64,000 nucleotides of DNA from Oligoflexales bacterium (GTDB lineage Bacteria; Bdellovibrionota_B; Oligoflexia; Oligoflexales; RGVZ01): positions 248,001 through 312,000 of the forward strand of contig CANLUT010000002.1 of assembly GCA_947494335.1 (NCBI GenBank). Reading direction: 5' to 3'. Position numbers and translations under genes: made by a program. Below the pieces are notes generated by a model. It had not been told where the DNA came from, ran no database searches, and saw nothing but the letters and a program-made list of their open reading frames with translations. Below are positions 51,668 through 62,960 of the stretch, piece after piece (position 1 is the first letter of the stretch; the number at the start of each line of letters is the position of its first letter).

Positions 51668-52420
51668 TTAAAATTTGAAGTTTTCACCCAAGTAGCTCTC
51701 GCGCACAGCGCGATTACTTGCCACCTCGTCTGGAAGACCATGAGCAATAATCTGTCCGCTAGCTAGAATGTAAGCCCGGTCACAGCTACCCAAGGTTTCA
51801 CGAACGTTATGATCGGTGATTAAAACACCCAGACCATCATTTTTGAGAGAAAGAATGATTTGCTGAATTTCATGGACTGTTACCGGATCTATACCAGCAA
51901 ACGGCTCGTCCAAAAGAAGGAACCTTGGTTCAATAATCAATGCTCTAGCGATTTCAACCCTTCTTCGCTCGCCGCCAGAGAGGGCTGCGCCCATTGACTT
52001 GGCTATGTGAGTAACTTGAAACTTGGTTAAAAGCTCTTCAAGGCGCTCCGGACGTTTTGCCCTAGGTATGCCGCAGACCTCCATAACAGCCAGGAGATTA
52101 TCTTCGACTGTCATACGGCGAAAGATGCTCATGTTCTGGGGAAGATATGAGATGCCTTTTTTTGCCCGCATATGCATTGGCAAATCCGTAATCTCTGTAT
52201 CATTCATAAGTATTCTTCCAGTTTGCGGCTTTAGCAAACCAACAACCATATAGAAACTGGTTGTCTTCCCAGCTCCGTTTGGCCCCAGAAGACCTACGAC
52301 TTCGCCCATACGCACCCTGAAACTAACAGATTTCACGACCTGTCTTGTTTTAAACGACTTTGAAATCTGATCGGCCACAAGTTCTGGGCGATTTCCTAGA
52401 TCCGAGATCTCGCGCTCCAT
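51668..52420 (-). CDS. lptB: LPS export ABC transporter ATPase
   Basis: ATPase of the LptB2FG pump that extracts lipopolysaccharide from the inner membrane. The 250-residue protein has Walker A 'GPNGAGKTTSF' (about 44-54), ABC signature 'LSGGERRRVEIARAL' and Walker B 'FLLLDEPFAGID'. The H-loop is 'LITDHNVRETL'. Its ATG shares one base with the lptA stop (TAATG), so LptA and LptB are coupled. LptF and LptG are not encoded in this window. Confidence 0.96.
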   Translation of the reverse strand: MEREISDLGNRPELVADQISKSFKTRQVVKSVSFRVRMGEVVGLLGPNGAGKTTSFYMVVGLLKPQTGRILMNDTEITDLPMHMRAKKGISYLPQNMSIFRRMTVEDNLLAVMEVCGIPRAKRPERLEELLTKFQVTHIAKSMGAALSGGERRRVEIARALIIEPRFLLLDEPFAGIDPVTVHEIQQIILSLKNDGLGVLITDHNVRETLGSCDRAYILASGQIIAHGLPDEVASNRAVRESYLGENFKF

Positions 52421-53082
52421 TATTTTGATCCCGCTTTTTTATTTGATGGTTGAACAACGCCCTCGACACGGTCTGCCTTCACCCATCCATTTTTCAAATC
52501 GTAATAAATGGCTTTGCCTCGCACGGTATCACTTCCACGATGTAGAACAGGCTCACCCTTCAAAACCACACTTCTCTTAGCGTTACTAAAAAAGGCTTCT
52601 CGGCCCTCAGCCTTGATGGGGTCTCCAGTGTCCGGGTCAACTCGTGAAAACTTTACAGATCCGACGGCATGAACTTCGCGAACATCCTTGCCGCCCTGGT
52701 CAAAATAAATCGTAGCTTTGTCAGCCTCCAGGCGAATGTCATCTTGTGTGACGACAACATCCTCCTCCAAAATCACTGATCCTTTGTCACGAAATCCCGA
52801 CAGGCTTTTACTCCAAAACTTTACAACACCAACGCGCCCAGCCCCGGACTTGGTGCGGGTGGGCGCTCGGTTTTCAAGACCAGTTTTTGCACTCGGCTGC
52901 TTCGGAGCAACCTGCTTGGGTTTGTCACCTTCCACTCCTTCGAGCGATGTAGGTGGTCCTGCCTTTTCAGTTGGCTTTGCGTCTTCTTCGGCGTCATCCA
53001 GAAGATCGGCAGTGGCTTGCGACCCAAGTACTAGCCAGATTAAAGCCAGTGAAAACAGCGGTCGTTTCAAAAGAGAAAACAT
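52420..53082 (-). CDS. lptA: LPS transport periplasmic protein LptA
   Basis: A 220-residue OstA-family bridge protein. The signal peptide 'RPLFSLALIWLVLGSQATA' is at the start, then a Pro/Lys-rich linker (about 30-80), then the beta-jellyroll OstA domain: 'EEDVVVTQDDIRLEADKATI' and 'VRGKAIYYDLKNGWVKADRV'. The extended linker is long for LptA. It lies between lptC (3-base gap) and lptB. Periplasmic oligomers would carry LPS to LptDE. Confidence 0.9.
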   Translation of the reverse strand: MFSLLKRPLFSLALIWLVLGSQATADLLDDAEEDAKPTEKAGPPTSLEGVEGDKPKQVAPKQPSAKTGLENRAPTRTKSGAGRVGVVKFWSKSLSGFRDKGSVILEEDVVVTQDDIRLEADKATIYFDQGGKDVREVHAVGSVKFSRVDPDTGDPIKAEGREAFFSNAKRSVVLKGEPVLHRGSDTVRGKAIYYDLKNGWVKADRVEGVVQPSNKKAGSK

Positions 53083-53085
53083 ACT

Positions 53086-53694
53086 CTATTTAGACCTTTT
53101 ACGATCGGAAGTGTTACGCATAATGTCTGTTCTAATACTTCCGACCACGCCACCGCGTAGCCGCAAAGCTTCGTTGCGAATATTATAGATCATTCCACCC
53201 TCTGCGGCTATAAATTGGCCTGAAGACTCCATTCTAACGGGTTTTTCGGTGGAAGCTTCGCCTGTTTTTTCAGAATAAAATAGCCATTCGGTTAAAAATT
53301 GATTTTGTGCACGATGAAACTCAACATCGCCATCGAGCTCGATCGTATCGACTACAGACTCTTTTTGATTAAAAAGTGACTCTCCCGCAAATGCGATGGT
53401 GGCTTTCTTAGCGGATGCTTGCTCACGAAGCTTTCCATCCATACGAAGCCCCACAATGTCATCTTGGCAGATAAGAATAGACGGTTCCTTCAAAAGCGCG
53501 CTCTGACCTGAAACCCGCGCCCGCAATTCGTCACCCTTATAGCGAAATAGCTCGTACCCAACGAGCCTAGCCTTGAGCTCAGAATCTCCATTTACTTTTC
53601 GCGCTCTGGTAGATCCCTGACCTAAATAGAGGAATATCGCAGCAACGATCACGCCAAGGGATGCTAAAATAAAAATCGCTTTGCTTTTTGTCAT
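53086..53694 (-). CDS. lptC: LPS export inner-membrane protein LptC
   Basis: A 202-residue single-pass membrane protein. The N-terminal helix ('KAIFILASLGVIVAAIFLYL', about 4-23) anchors it, and the rest is a periplasmic beta-jellyroll (e.g. 'VVDTIELDGDVEFHRA', 'FIAAEGGMIYNIRNEALRLR'). It receives LPS from LptB2FG and passes it to LptA. ATG 53694 is used; an upstream TTG/GTG pair at 53703-53698 is possible. A perfect AGAGAAA/TTTCTCT inverted repeat sits at 53704-53722. Placement before lptA supports the call. Confidence 0.88.
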   Translation of the reverse strand: MTKSKAIFILASLGVIVAAIFLYLGQGSTRARKVNGDSELKARLVGYELFRYKGDELRARVSGQSALLKEPSILICQDDIVGLRMDGKLREQASAKKATIAFAGESLFNQKESVVDTIELDGDVEFHRAQNQFLTEWLFYSEKTGEASTEKPVRMESSGQFIAAEGGMIYNIRNEALRLRGGVVGSIRTDIMRNTSDRKRSK

Positions 53695-53703
53695 GTGCAC
53701 CAA

Positions 53704-53722
53704 AGAGAAATAACATTTCTCT
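53704..53722 (-). other. Small perfect inverted repeat between kdsD and lptC
   Basis: AGAGAAA (53704-53710), TAACA, TTTCTCT (53716-53722). It lies immediately before the lptC start, where it could shape the translation start. No GC-rich stem or U-run makes it a terminator. Confidence 0.4.
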
Positions 53723-53724
53723 TA

Positions 53725-56366
<2,642 letters not shown>

Positions 56367-56489
56367 CTAAATGAAGATTTTGGCGGGGCTTGCGGGACCC
56401 GAACGATAGAAAAAACTCTCTCGCTGGACCCACATCCTAACGAAAACGATTGCTCGCGGTCAAGAACGTTCACCATGCAAGAGAGGGCT

Positions 56490-57158
56490 TCAGAAAACAA
56501 GCTGCTCTGCTAACACCCTAATAAAATTGACATAGACCATTGTGAAGGTGCCAATCCAATTCAAAAGTCCCGCAAATGCAAGCATCAAAAAGATTATAAA
56601 TCCATAAGGTCCAATGGTGGTCTCATAACGATCCCAAAAGTCTCGACTGACGAAAGCCCTCATGATGGTCGCCCCATCCAATGGTGGCAAGGGAATCAAA
56701 TTCAAAAAGGCAAGCATGCCATTAACCGAAGTCATCGCTGCAATGATCTTTAGTGCCGGTGCAAAAAAGCTGCCCGCTGCAAACAAGGACCATTCATAAC
56801 GGCTATTTAGGGCCAAAAATAGCATACAGAGGAACCCGAGAATCAAGTTTGAAAAAGGGCCTGCCGCCGCCGTGAGCATGGCGTCTCGAATTGGTTTTTT
56901 GAAGTTCCTTTCATCGTAAGGAACTGGCTTGGCCCACCCAATAAATGGTGCGCCAATAACCGAACATGCGAGTGGAAATACGAGCGTTCCAATCGGATCT
57001 GCATGGACAGCCGGATTCAAACTAAGGCGTCCCTCGCGTTTTGCTAGGTCGTCGCCCAGCAGGAAAGAGGCGAAAGCATGGGCTGCCTCGTGAAAAGTAA
57101 GCGCAAAAACCATGGCAAGAAAGTAGGTTAGGGCCTGAGTGACGTTATTGATCGACAT
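56490..57158 (-). CDS. Site-2-protease-family zinc protease (M50)
   Basis: A 222-residue polytopic intramembrane metalloprotease. The zinc motif H23-E-A-A-H27 is in the first helix ('LTFHEAAHAFASFLLG'), and the third ligand is in 'PLPPLDGATIM' (about 148), with Ala after DG in place of the usual Gly. Six hydrophobic segments are visible; no PDZ domain is present, as in the compact YwhC-like branch. ATG 57158 has AGGAG upstream. Its substrate is unknown. It is first in the minus run that includes pyrG, but 138 bases separate them. Confidence 0.88.
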   Translation of the reverse strand: MSINNVTQALTYFLAMVFALTFHEAAHAFASFLLGDDLAKREGRLSLNPAVHADPIGTLVFPLACSVIGAPFIGWAKPVPYDERNFKKPIRDAMLTAAAGPFSNLILGFLCMLFLALNSRYEWSLFAAGSFFAPALKIIAAMTSVNGMLAFLNLIPLPPLDGATIMRAFVSRDFWDRYETTIGPYGFIIFLMLAFAGLLNWIGTFTMVYVNFIRVLAEQLVF

Positions 57159-57259
57159 CCTACCTGCTCCTTATCGCAAAAAAATCGTCTCAAAATTATA
57201 TGTCACCGGCCGAATTTGATAAAATGTATTCCAGCCTTTGGAGCAGATTTTGAGGAATT

Positions 57260-58393
57260 ATGTTTAAAACAAGAACATTTTTGGTTTTTGCTCTGCTTTT
57301 TGTGGTTGAGCTTGTCTCTTGCAGGTTGGTGGCGCCCATCAAAGCTCCTCGCCGTCTTGGATCAAAAGATAATGGGATTGTCATACAGGATTCCATAAGT
57401 CTTGAACGGGGAGACGATGGCACCTCCATAATCTTAAGTTTCGACACCAGGGAAGCGGCTAGTTGTAAATTAGGTTTTTTTGTTCCGGCTTCCGGGCGAA
57501 GATCAAGCGAGACGCCCAATCCTTGTGCAAACAGTTCCGCCACGAAATTCTCGGAAACCATTAACGGGTTACCAAAAGATCAGCTTGTGACGATCATTCT
57601 TCGTATTTGGCCTGCAAAGCAGTCCGAGACAAGCGCGACCGTGATGCTTTTACCTGAAGCCCTTCCTTCTGCCGGCGCGAATGCCGTCAATATGGTTTTT
57701 GTCGATATGGGCGCTGCCAGGATGGACCTCGTGTCGGTCACATCAAGTGCTCAGCCATCAGAACTGGTCGCAAAAAGCATTTCTTCTAATGGACAACAGT
57801 GCGCTCTTAGCGACGCAAACACGCAAGTCAACCCTATGACCAAGGGCGCACTTGTATTGCAAAGTGCAACTAGCCGCGGATTTATTCACGCGACTACATC
57901 CAGAGTTTCACCAAATGCTCTCGGAGGAACCTTCTCCTCGGTACAGCGACAAAGCAGCGAATGGAACATCACGGCAAGGTCGACGGAGGGTTTTGGACGG
58001 ATCAGACTAACAAAGCCCACCCTGATAGCGTCTTCAATATTTTCGGGACGTGAACAAGCCGAAGCAAATGACGACGTCCTGGAAGACATTGACCCCCCAG
58101 CTATTAAAGTTAGTGGGGGGTCTACTATGGTGGCCTCCTGGACTCTTGCGGGCGACGCCAAAAACTCTGTTGCCACTCTCACCATCGCTCCAATGGGAAC
58201 TTTTCCCGGAATTACTTGCACCGCCCCGGCAGCGTCGATGAAAATTACGGTTCCATCTGATTTGGTCGCTAAAATTCCGGGGAACAATAGAATCTGGGGA
58301 ACTATTAGGATCGACTCTTGGCAGGCTATGGATCGAGAGCGCTGGGCCGTCAGAGTTAGTGACTGGAAGAGTATGGGTGTCCAGAGATTATAG
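57260..58393 (+). CDS. Predicted lipoprotein of unknown function
   Basis: A 377-residue exported protein. The signal peptide ends in a lipobox, L-V-S-C21 ('FVVELVSCRLV'), so it should be lipidated. The rest is beta-rich with no recognised domain: segments such as 'TSIILSFDTREAASCKLGFF' and 'IWGTIRIDSWQAMDRERWAV' alternate polar and apolar residues. Four further cysteines are scattered. TGAGGAATT precedes the ATG. The last 38 bases overlap the opposing FAD-oxidoreductase gene. It has a stand-alone plus-strand position. Confidence 0.75.
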   Translation: MFKTRTFLVFALLFVVELVSCRLVAPIKAPRRLGSKDNGIVIQDSISLERGDDGTSIILSFDTREAASCKLGFFVPASGRRSSETPNPCANSSATKFSETINGLPKDQLVTIILRIWPAKQSETSATVMLLPEALPSAGANAVNMVFVDMGAARMDLVSVTSSAQPSELVAKSISSNGQQCALSDANTQVNPMTKGALVLQSATSRGFIHATTSRVSPNALGGTFSSVQRQSSEWNITARSTEGFGRIRLTKPTLIASSIFSGREQAEANDDVLEDIDPPAIKVSGGSTMVASWTLAGDAKNSVATLTIAPMGTFPGITCTAPAASMKITVPSDLVAKIPGNNRIWGTIRIDSWQAMDRERWAVRVSDWKSMGVQRL

Positions 58394-59465
58394 CTTCGGC
58401 TAATTTTTCGGCCATAAGCCAAGATAAAATTATTCCGCTTTTATAGTAGCCAGTATTGACCCAAATTGATCCTGCGTGGTTTTTTGCAACCCGCTCGACA
58501 AGTGGTGAACGATGTCTGGTTCGAGTCCTCACGCCCCATTTTACAGAAAATTCAGTCAATGTGTCGCAAGCCGCTACAGGAAAAATCTCATGAAGAGTTT
58601 TATCTCCTAGTTCTCGACACTTAATTGCATCCTGCTTGGGACTTGGCAACACGGAATCATCAATCAAAAAAGCAGAGTCACTCGTTGAACCCCAAAAAAT
58701 TTCTCGACCAATCTGTGTGACTCCAGACGTCCCTTTCACTCGTACAGTTTGACGATGAATATTTGTTACAGCATCAAAGGTAAACCCTGAAACGCCGTAC
58801 AATTTCTCTGTTGTCTCTAGGTTTGATATCTCGAGCAATGACGGAACTCCCGCGCCAGCACAGATAACCGCTACCTGAAAAGATAATTTGTCGTCTAACA
58901 GTCGTGCGCTCACACCGTCAGCCCCGAGGACCACGCTCTGGACATTGGCGGAGATTTTCTTAACCCGCAAATGTGTAAGTCCTTCATGTAAGGTACCTAA
59001 TAAATACCTAGGATTGATCCACCAATCACCGGGGTATTTGACGGATGCAAAAAAGTCATCTTCTTTGCGAAGCCACTGCACCTGTTTTGCTCCGATAAAA
59101 TCTTTTCGATATATCCGACCAAATTCTTTAGTGAACAAATAAGTCGAAGGAAAATTTTCTTCGACGCCCTTTTGCCAAACATCACGGGGCCGTTTTTTCC
59201 CAATTTCTTGCTCCAATTTTGAAAGCCAAGCATCAAATCCTCGGTGCCCCTGAAGTTTGAGAGCAAAAAGCTTTGAGTCACTTTCAAGTATTCCTTTGAT
59301 GGTAGAAATTCCGTGAGCCGCATTCGAAGCGCAAACTGGATCCTCTGTAGGCGAAACCAGAGTAACGTCAGCCCCCCGTCGCGCAAGCTCCAACGCCAGG
59401 GTGAGACCAGCAAGGCCTGCGCCGATAATTAGGCAGCTCTGGCCCTTGTCGGAGTGGGCTAGCAT
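58356..59465 (-). CDS. FAD-dependent oxidoreductase (DAO family)
   Basis: A 369-residue flavoprotein. The dinucleotide motif GAGLAG lies at residues 15-20 in 'SCLIIGAGLAGLTLALELAR'. The DAO-type end 'WVNTGYYKSGIILSWLMAEK' resembles amino-acid oxidase or glycine oxidase folds, but no substrate residues are diagnostic. ATG 59465 is used; TTG 59483 is an alternative. It overlaps the upstream serine hydrolase gene by seven bases and the convergent lipoprotein gene by 38 bases. Confidence 0.82.
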   Translation of the reverse strand: MLAHSDKGQSCLIIGAGLAGLTLALELARRGADVTLVSPTEDPVCASNAAHGISTIKGILESDSKLFALKLQGHRGFDAWLSKLEQEIGKKRPRDVWQKGVEENFPSTYLFTKEFGRIYRKDFIGAKQVQWLRKEDDFFASVKYPGDWWINPRYLLGTLHEGLTHLRVKKISANVQSVVLGADGVSARLLDDKLSFQVAVICAGAGVPSLLEISNLETTEKLYGVSGFTFDAVTNIHRQTVRVKGTSGVTQIGREIFWGSTSDSAFLIDDSVLPSPKQDAIKCRELGDKTLHEIFPVAACDTLTEFSVKWGVRTRTRHRSPLVERVAKNHAGSIWVNTGYYKSGIILSWLMAEKLAEAIISGHPYSSSH

Positions 59466-60502
59466 GTCTTTAAATTTTCCCAAAGCGCGCCGAACGCTTC
59501 AGAGCGAAATGACTTTATGAGGGGAGAAATTCGTCCAGAGATAACTCTGTTTGTCAAAACAATCGCGTAAGATTCCGTTTTAGGGTCGACCCAGAACGCT
59601 GTGCCTGTAAAACCCATATGGCCACAGCCTCGTCCCTCGCAAAAGGTTCGCGCTGATTCGTCGCGCCCTTTTCGCCAACCCATTAAAGACTCTCCAGATG
59701 AAGACGCCTCACTGAAGTTGAGCGTAAAGACTCGACGACCACGAGGACTCCGCCAAAGGCCATGCAGAAACTCCTCGATTCCTTCACCTGTTCCAAAAAG
59801 CCCGGCGTGGCCGGCAAATCCACCCAAAGCCCAACAGTTCTCATCGTGAACATCACCCAAAAGATTACGTCTGCGGACCGGACAAAACCCAGTTGAGATC
59901 AAAATCTCCGACGCGAAAGCAGAACCTAGCCCCAAGGCGCCGCGGGCGGTTATTCCAAGCTCCTCACAATAATTAAACCAGATATCGATCAACTTTTTTT
60001 GTCGATGCGACTCGATTAATTGGCCTAAAAAAATAAATCCGACGTCGCTATATACATCAGACAAACTTGCTCGATCGGGACTAGGCCGTGCTCGTAATAA
60101 AACGTCCGGCAGCGATTGACGCTTGCCCTCACATTCAACATAGAAATTTCTCCACGCTGGCAAACCAGACTCGTGGCGAAGCAGGGTAGAAACCTTGGTA
60201 TCTAAAAATAAATCAAACCCAGGTCTATTGACTGAGCCGTCCCCGAAGGCTTGCAAAACGCTAGCCTCATGCGGGTCTTTCTTAATCTCATCACAGCTTA
60301 AAATTGCTAGGGGCGTTGTGACCAGAGCCTTGGTTAAGCTTGCCAGATCAAAAACACTACGTCCGTCGGGTAACTTGGACCATTTGAATCTTGGCTTTGC
60401 TTCATTTAAAAAGCCGCAGGAGGCGTACACATGGGTGTACAATCCTGCGGCTTCATAGCGCCTGCTGATTTCTTCGAGGTTAGCCAACTTCCTCGCCTTC
60501 AA
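59459..60502 (-). CDS. Beta-lactamase-fold serine hydrolase
   Basis: A 347-residue protein of the class C beta-lactamase/PBP-like family. The nucleophile motif S55-L-T-K58 is in '[10 protein letters not shown]', the second motif is 'YSDVGFIF' (Y-S-D for Y-x-N), and HMGFTGT (about 290) takes the place of KTG. No signal peptide is apparent, so it is probably cytoplasmic and may be an esterase. The start is uncertain: TTG 60502 or TTG 60487, since neither has a good ribosome site. It overlaps gyrA by 23 bases and follows it in one transcript. Confidence 0.83.
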   Translation of the reverse strand: MKARKLANLEEISRRYEAAGLYTHVYASCGFLNEAKPRFKWSKLPDGRSVFDLASLTKALVTTPLAILSCDEIKKDPHEASVLQAFGDGSVNRPGFDLFLDTKVSTLLRHESGLPAWRNFYVECEGKRQSLPDVLLRARPSPDRASLSDVYSDVGFIFLGQLIESHRQKKLIDIWFNYCEELGITARGALGLGSAFASEILISTGFCPVRRRNLLGDVHDENCWALGGFAGHAGLFGTGEGIEEFLHGLWRSPRGRRVFTLNFSEASSSGESLMGWRKGRDESARTFCEGRGCGHMGFTGTAFWVDPKTESYAIVLTNRVISGRISPLIKSFRSEAFGALWENLKTC

Positions 60503-62930
60503 ATTTGACGACTTTACAAACGCCGATCACTTTTTCGCCCTCATCAACGTTAATCAAGCGAACGCCTTGGGTATGTCGACTGATGACGCCAAGCTCTTGA
60601 ACGTTAAATCGTACGATCTTGCCGCCGGTTGTCATGATCATCACGTCATCGGCATCGGCGACTTGCAAGATGCTGACAACGAATCCATTTCGATCACTTA
60701 GCTTAATGGTGTAGATCCCTTTACCACCACGAGTCTGCTGGCGATATTCATCGAGTGGGCTGCGTTTGCCGTAGCCATTTTCACATACTGTTAAAATTGT
60801 TGACTCAGCATCGATGACCTCTAGGCCGATCACATGATCATCCTCTTCACCAAAACGAATTCCCGTCACGCCGCGAGCACTTCTACCCATGGGGCGAATT
60901 TCATCTTCGTTAAAGCGAATCGCTTTGCCTTGTTTAGTCGCCATGACAACATCGTTCTTACCGGTTGAAATCGCACAACCAATGAGTTCGTCTTTATCTT
61001 CAAGTTTGAGACCGATAATTCCAGTCGTGCGAATATTGTCATATGCCATTAGCTCAGTTTTCTTAACATAGCCCTGAGCCGTCGCACTGATAATGAATTT
61101 GCCATCCGAGAATTCCTTGACTGGCAATACACTTACAACTCGCTCGCCCTCATCAAGTTTGATGAGGTTTGCGAAATGTTTGCCTTTGCTGCGTAAAGGG
61201 AGCTCTGGAACTTGGTATACTTTTATGTCGTAGACTCGACCAGTATTCGTAAAACAAAGGAGAGACTGGTGGTTGCTGGTCATAAACAGACTTTTCACCA
61301 TATCTTCTTCTTTGGTGAGCATTCCGCTCTTGCCTTTGCCACCTCTTTTTTGTGCGCGGATCTCCACAATCGGAGTGCGCTTTATATAACCAGCTTGAGA
61401 AATGGTCACCGCGACTTCCTCATCGGCGACGAGGCTTTCCATCGTTAGCTCATCTGCTGCATCGGCGATGATTTCCGTCTTACGCTCATCGGCAAATCGC
61501 GTGCGAAGATCTTCAAAGTCATCTTTGATGATGTTGGTAACACGCGCTGGAGAAGCCAAGATGTCTTGCAAGTCGGCTATGAGTGCCATGGTCTCGTTGT
61601 ATTCGGCAATTATTTTGTCGCGCTCAAGGCCCGTAAGTTTTGCAAGTCTCATCTCCAAGATAGCTTTGGCCTGAGTGTCAGAAAGCTTGAATCTCGCAAC
61701 CAAATCTTGATGAGCTGCATCGGTATCAGTTGCGCCGCGGATCGTTCGGACCACTTCGTCGATATTTTCGACCGCGATTTTTAAGCCAAGCAAAATATGC
61801 CCGCGAGCCTCGGCCTGACGAAGCTCGTAGGCCGTCTTGCGAACGATCACTTCGCGGCGATGGAGATAAAATTGCTCCAGCATCTGTTTGAGGTTTAAAA
61901 TCTTTGGCGCCCCGTTGACGAGTGCAACGGCATTCACACCAAAGCTAGTTTGCATCGGCGTAAGCTTATAAAGATTATTTAAGACGATATCAGGGATTTC
62001 TCCCTTTTTTAGCTCAATCACGACGCGAATGTCGTCTTCAGCAGATTCATCACGAAGATCGGAAATTCCTTCGATTTTCTTTTCACGAACCAGGTCTGCA
62101 ATTCTTTCGATAAGACGTGCCTTGTTCACCTGATATGGGATTTCCGTAACTATGATTTGTTCCTTGCCCTGAGACTTGGGCACAGGCTCCACGTGGGATT
62201 TGGACCTCATGATGACCGATCCGCGACCCGTCATAAACGCTTCGCGAATTCCAGCAATGCCAACAATCTGGCCCTTTGTCGGAAAGTCTGGGCCTTTGAC
62301 ATAAGTCATGAGCTCTTCGATGCGCAGGGAGGGATTTTCTATTAGGGCAAGCAAAGCATCCAGCACCTCACCTAAATTGTGAGGAGGAATATTCGTCGCC
62401 ATACCTACGGCAATCCCGGACGCTCCATTCACCAACAGTTGCGGCAGCCTTGTGGGAAGAACGAGTGGTTCTTCCTCCTTGTTGTCGTAGTTTGGACCGA
62501 AATCAACCGTTTCCTTATCAATGTCACTCAGTAGCAATTCCGCTACTTCTTCCAAACGACACTCGGTGTAACGCATAGCGGCCGCTGAATCACCGTCGAT
62601 AGATCCGAAGTTTCCTTGACCATCGATCAGCGTGTACCGCATCGCAAAATTTTGAGCCAATCGAACCATCGCCTCATACACAGGACTATCGCCATGCGGA
62701 TGGAACCGGCCGATAACTTCCCCGACAACACGGGCGCTTTTAAGGTATGGGCGGTTGTGAAAGTTTTTTAAATTATGCATCGCAAACAAGATGCGGCGGT
62801 GAACGGGCTTTAAGCCATCGCGGACGTCTGGAAGTGCGCGCGAAACGATAACCGACATCGAGTAATCGAGAAACGCGGTGCGCATCTCTTCTTCGATTTT
62901 AATTGGAATAACACTATTTGCTTGATCCAT
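60480..62930 (-). CDS. gyrA: DNA gyrase subunit A
   Basis: Breakage-reunion subunit of DNA gyrase, which introduces negative supercoils. The 816-residue protein opens '[20 protein letters not shown]'. The catalytic tyrosine lies in '[18 protein letters not shown]' (about 123). The C-terminal pinwheel contains the GyrA-box-like '[10 protein letters not shown]', which marks it as gyrase rather than topoisomerase IV. In the quinolone loop '[17 protein letters not shown]' the serine is present; the position equal to E. coli Asp87 is Glu. ATG 62930 has AAAGGAA upstream, 30 bases after gyrB. Confidence 0.98.
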   Translation of the reverse strand: MDQANSVIPIKIEEEMRTAFLDYSMSVIVSRALPDVRDGLKPVHRRILFAMHNLKNFHNRPYLKSARVVGEVIGRFHPHGDSPVYEAMVRLAQNFAMRYTLIDGQGNFGSIDGDSAAAMRYTECRLEEVAELLLSDIDKETVDFGPNYDNKEEEPLVLPTRLPQLLVNGASGIAVGMATNIPPHNLGEVLDALLALIENPSLRIEELMTYVKGPDFPTKGQIVGIAGIREAFMTGRGSVIMRSKSHVEPVPKSQGKEQIIVTEIPYQVNKARLIERIADLVREKKIEGISDLRDESAEDDIRVVIELKKGEIPDIVLNNLYKLTPMQTSFGVNAVALVNGAPKILNLKQMLEQFYLHRREVIVRKTAYELRQAEARGHILLGLKIAVENIDEVVRTIRGATDTDAAHQDLVARFKLSDTQAKAILEMRLAKLTGLERDKIIAEYNETMALIADLQDILASPARVTNIIKDDFEDLRTRFADERKTEIIADAADELTMESLVADEEVAVTISQAGYIKRTPIVEIRAQKRGGKGKSGMLTKEEDMVKSLFMTSNHQSLLCFTNTGRVYDIKVYQVPELPLRSKGKHFANLIKLDEGERVVSVLPVKEFSDGKFIISATAQGYVKKTELMAYDNIRTTGIIGLKLEDKDELIGCAISTGKNDVVMATKQGKAIRFNEDEIRPMGRSARGVTGIRFGEEDDHVIGLEVIDAESTILTVCENGYGKRSPLDEYRQQTRGGKGIYTIKLSDRNGFVVSILQVADADDVMIMTTGGKIVRFNVQELGVISRHTQGVRLINVDEGEKVIGVCKVVKFEGEEVG

Positions 62931-62960
62931 GATTTATTCCTTTAAGCGAGTGGTAACCGC

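Noticed and set aside
56370-56400. tRNA-like 3' piece (GGGACCCGAAC and GGCGGGG) upstream of pyrG.
   Set aside because: The T-stem does not pair and there is no anticodon arm, so it is neither a tRNA nor a clear remnant.
57196-57561. 121-codon frame on minus opposite the lipoprotein gene.
   Set aside because: The plus frame has a signal peptide, lipobox and ribosome site; the minus frame has none of these.
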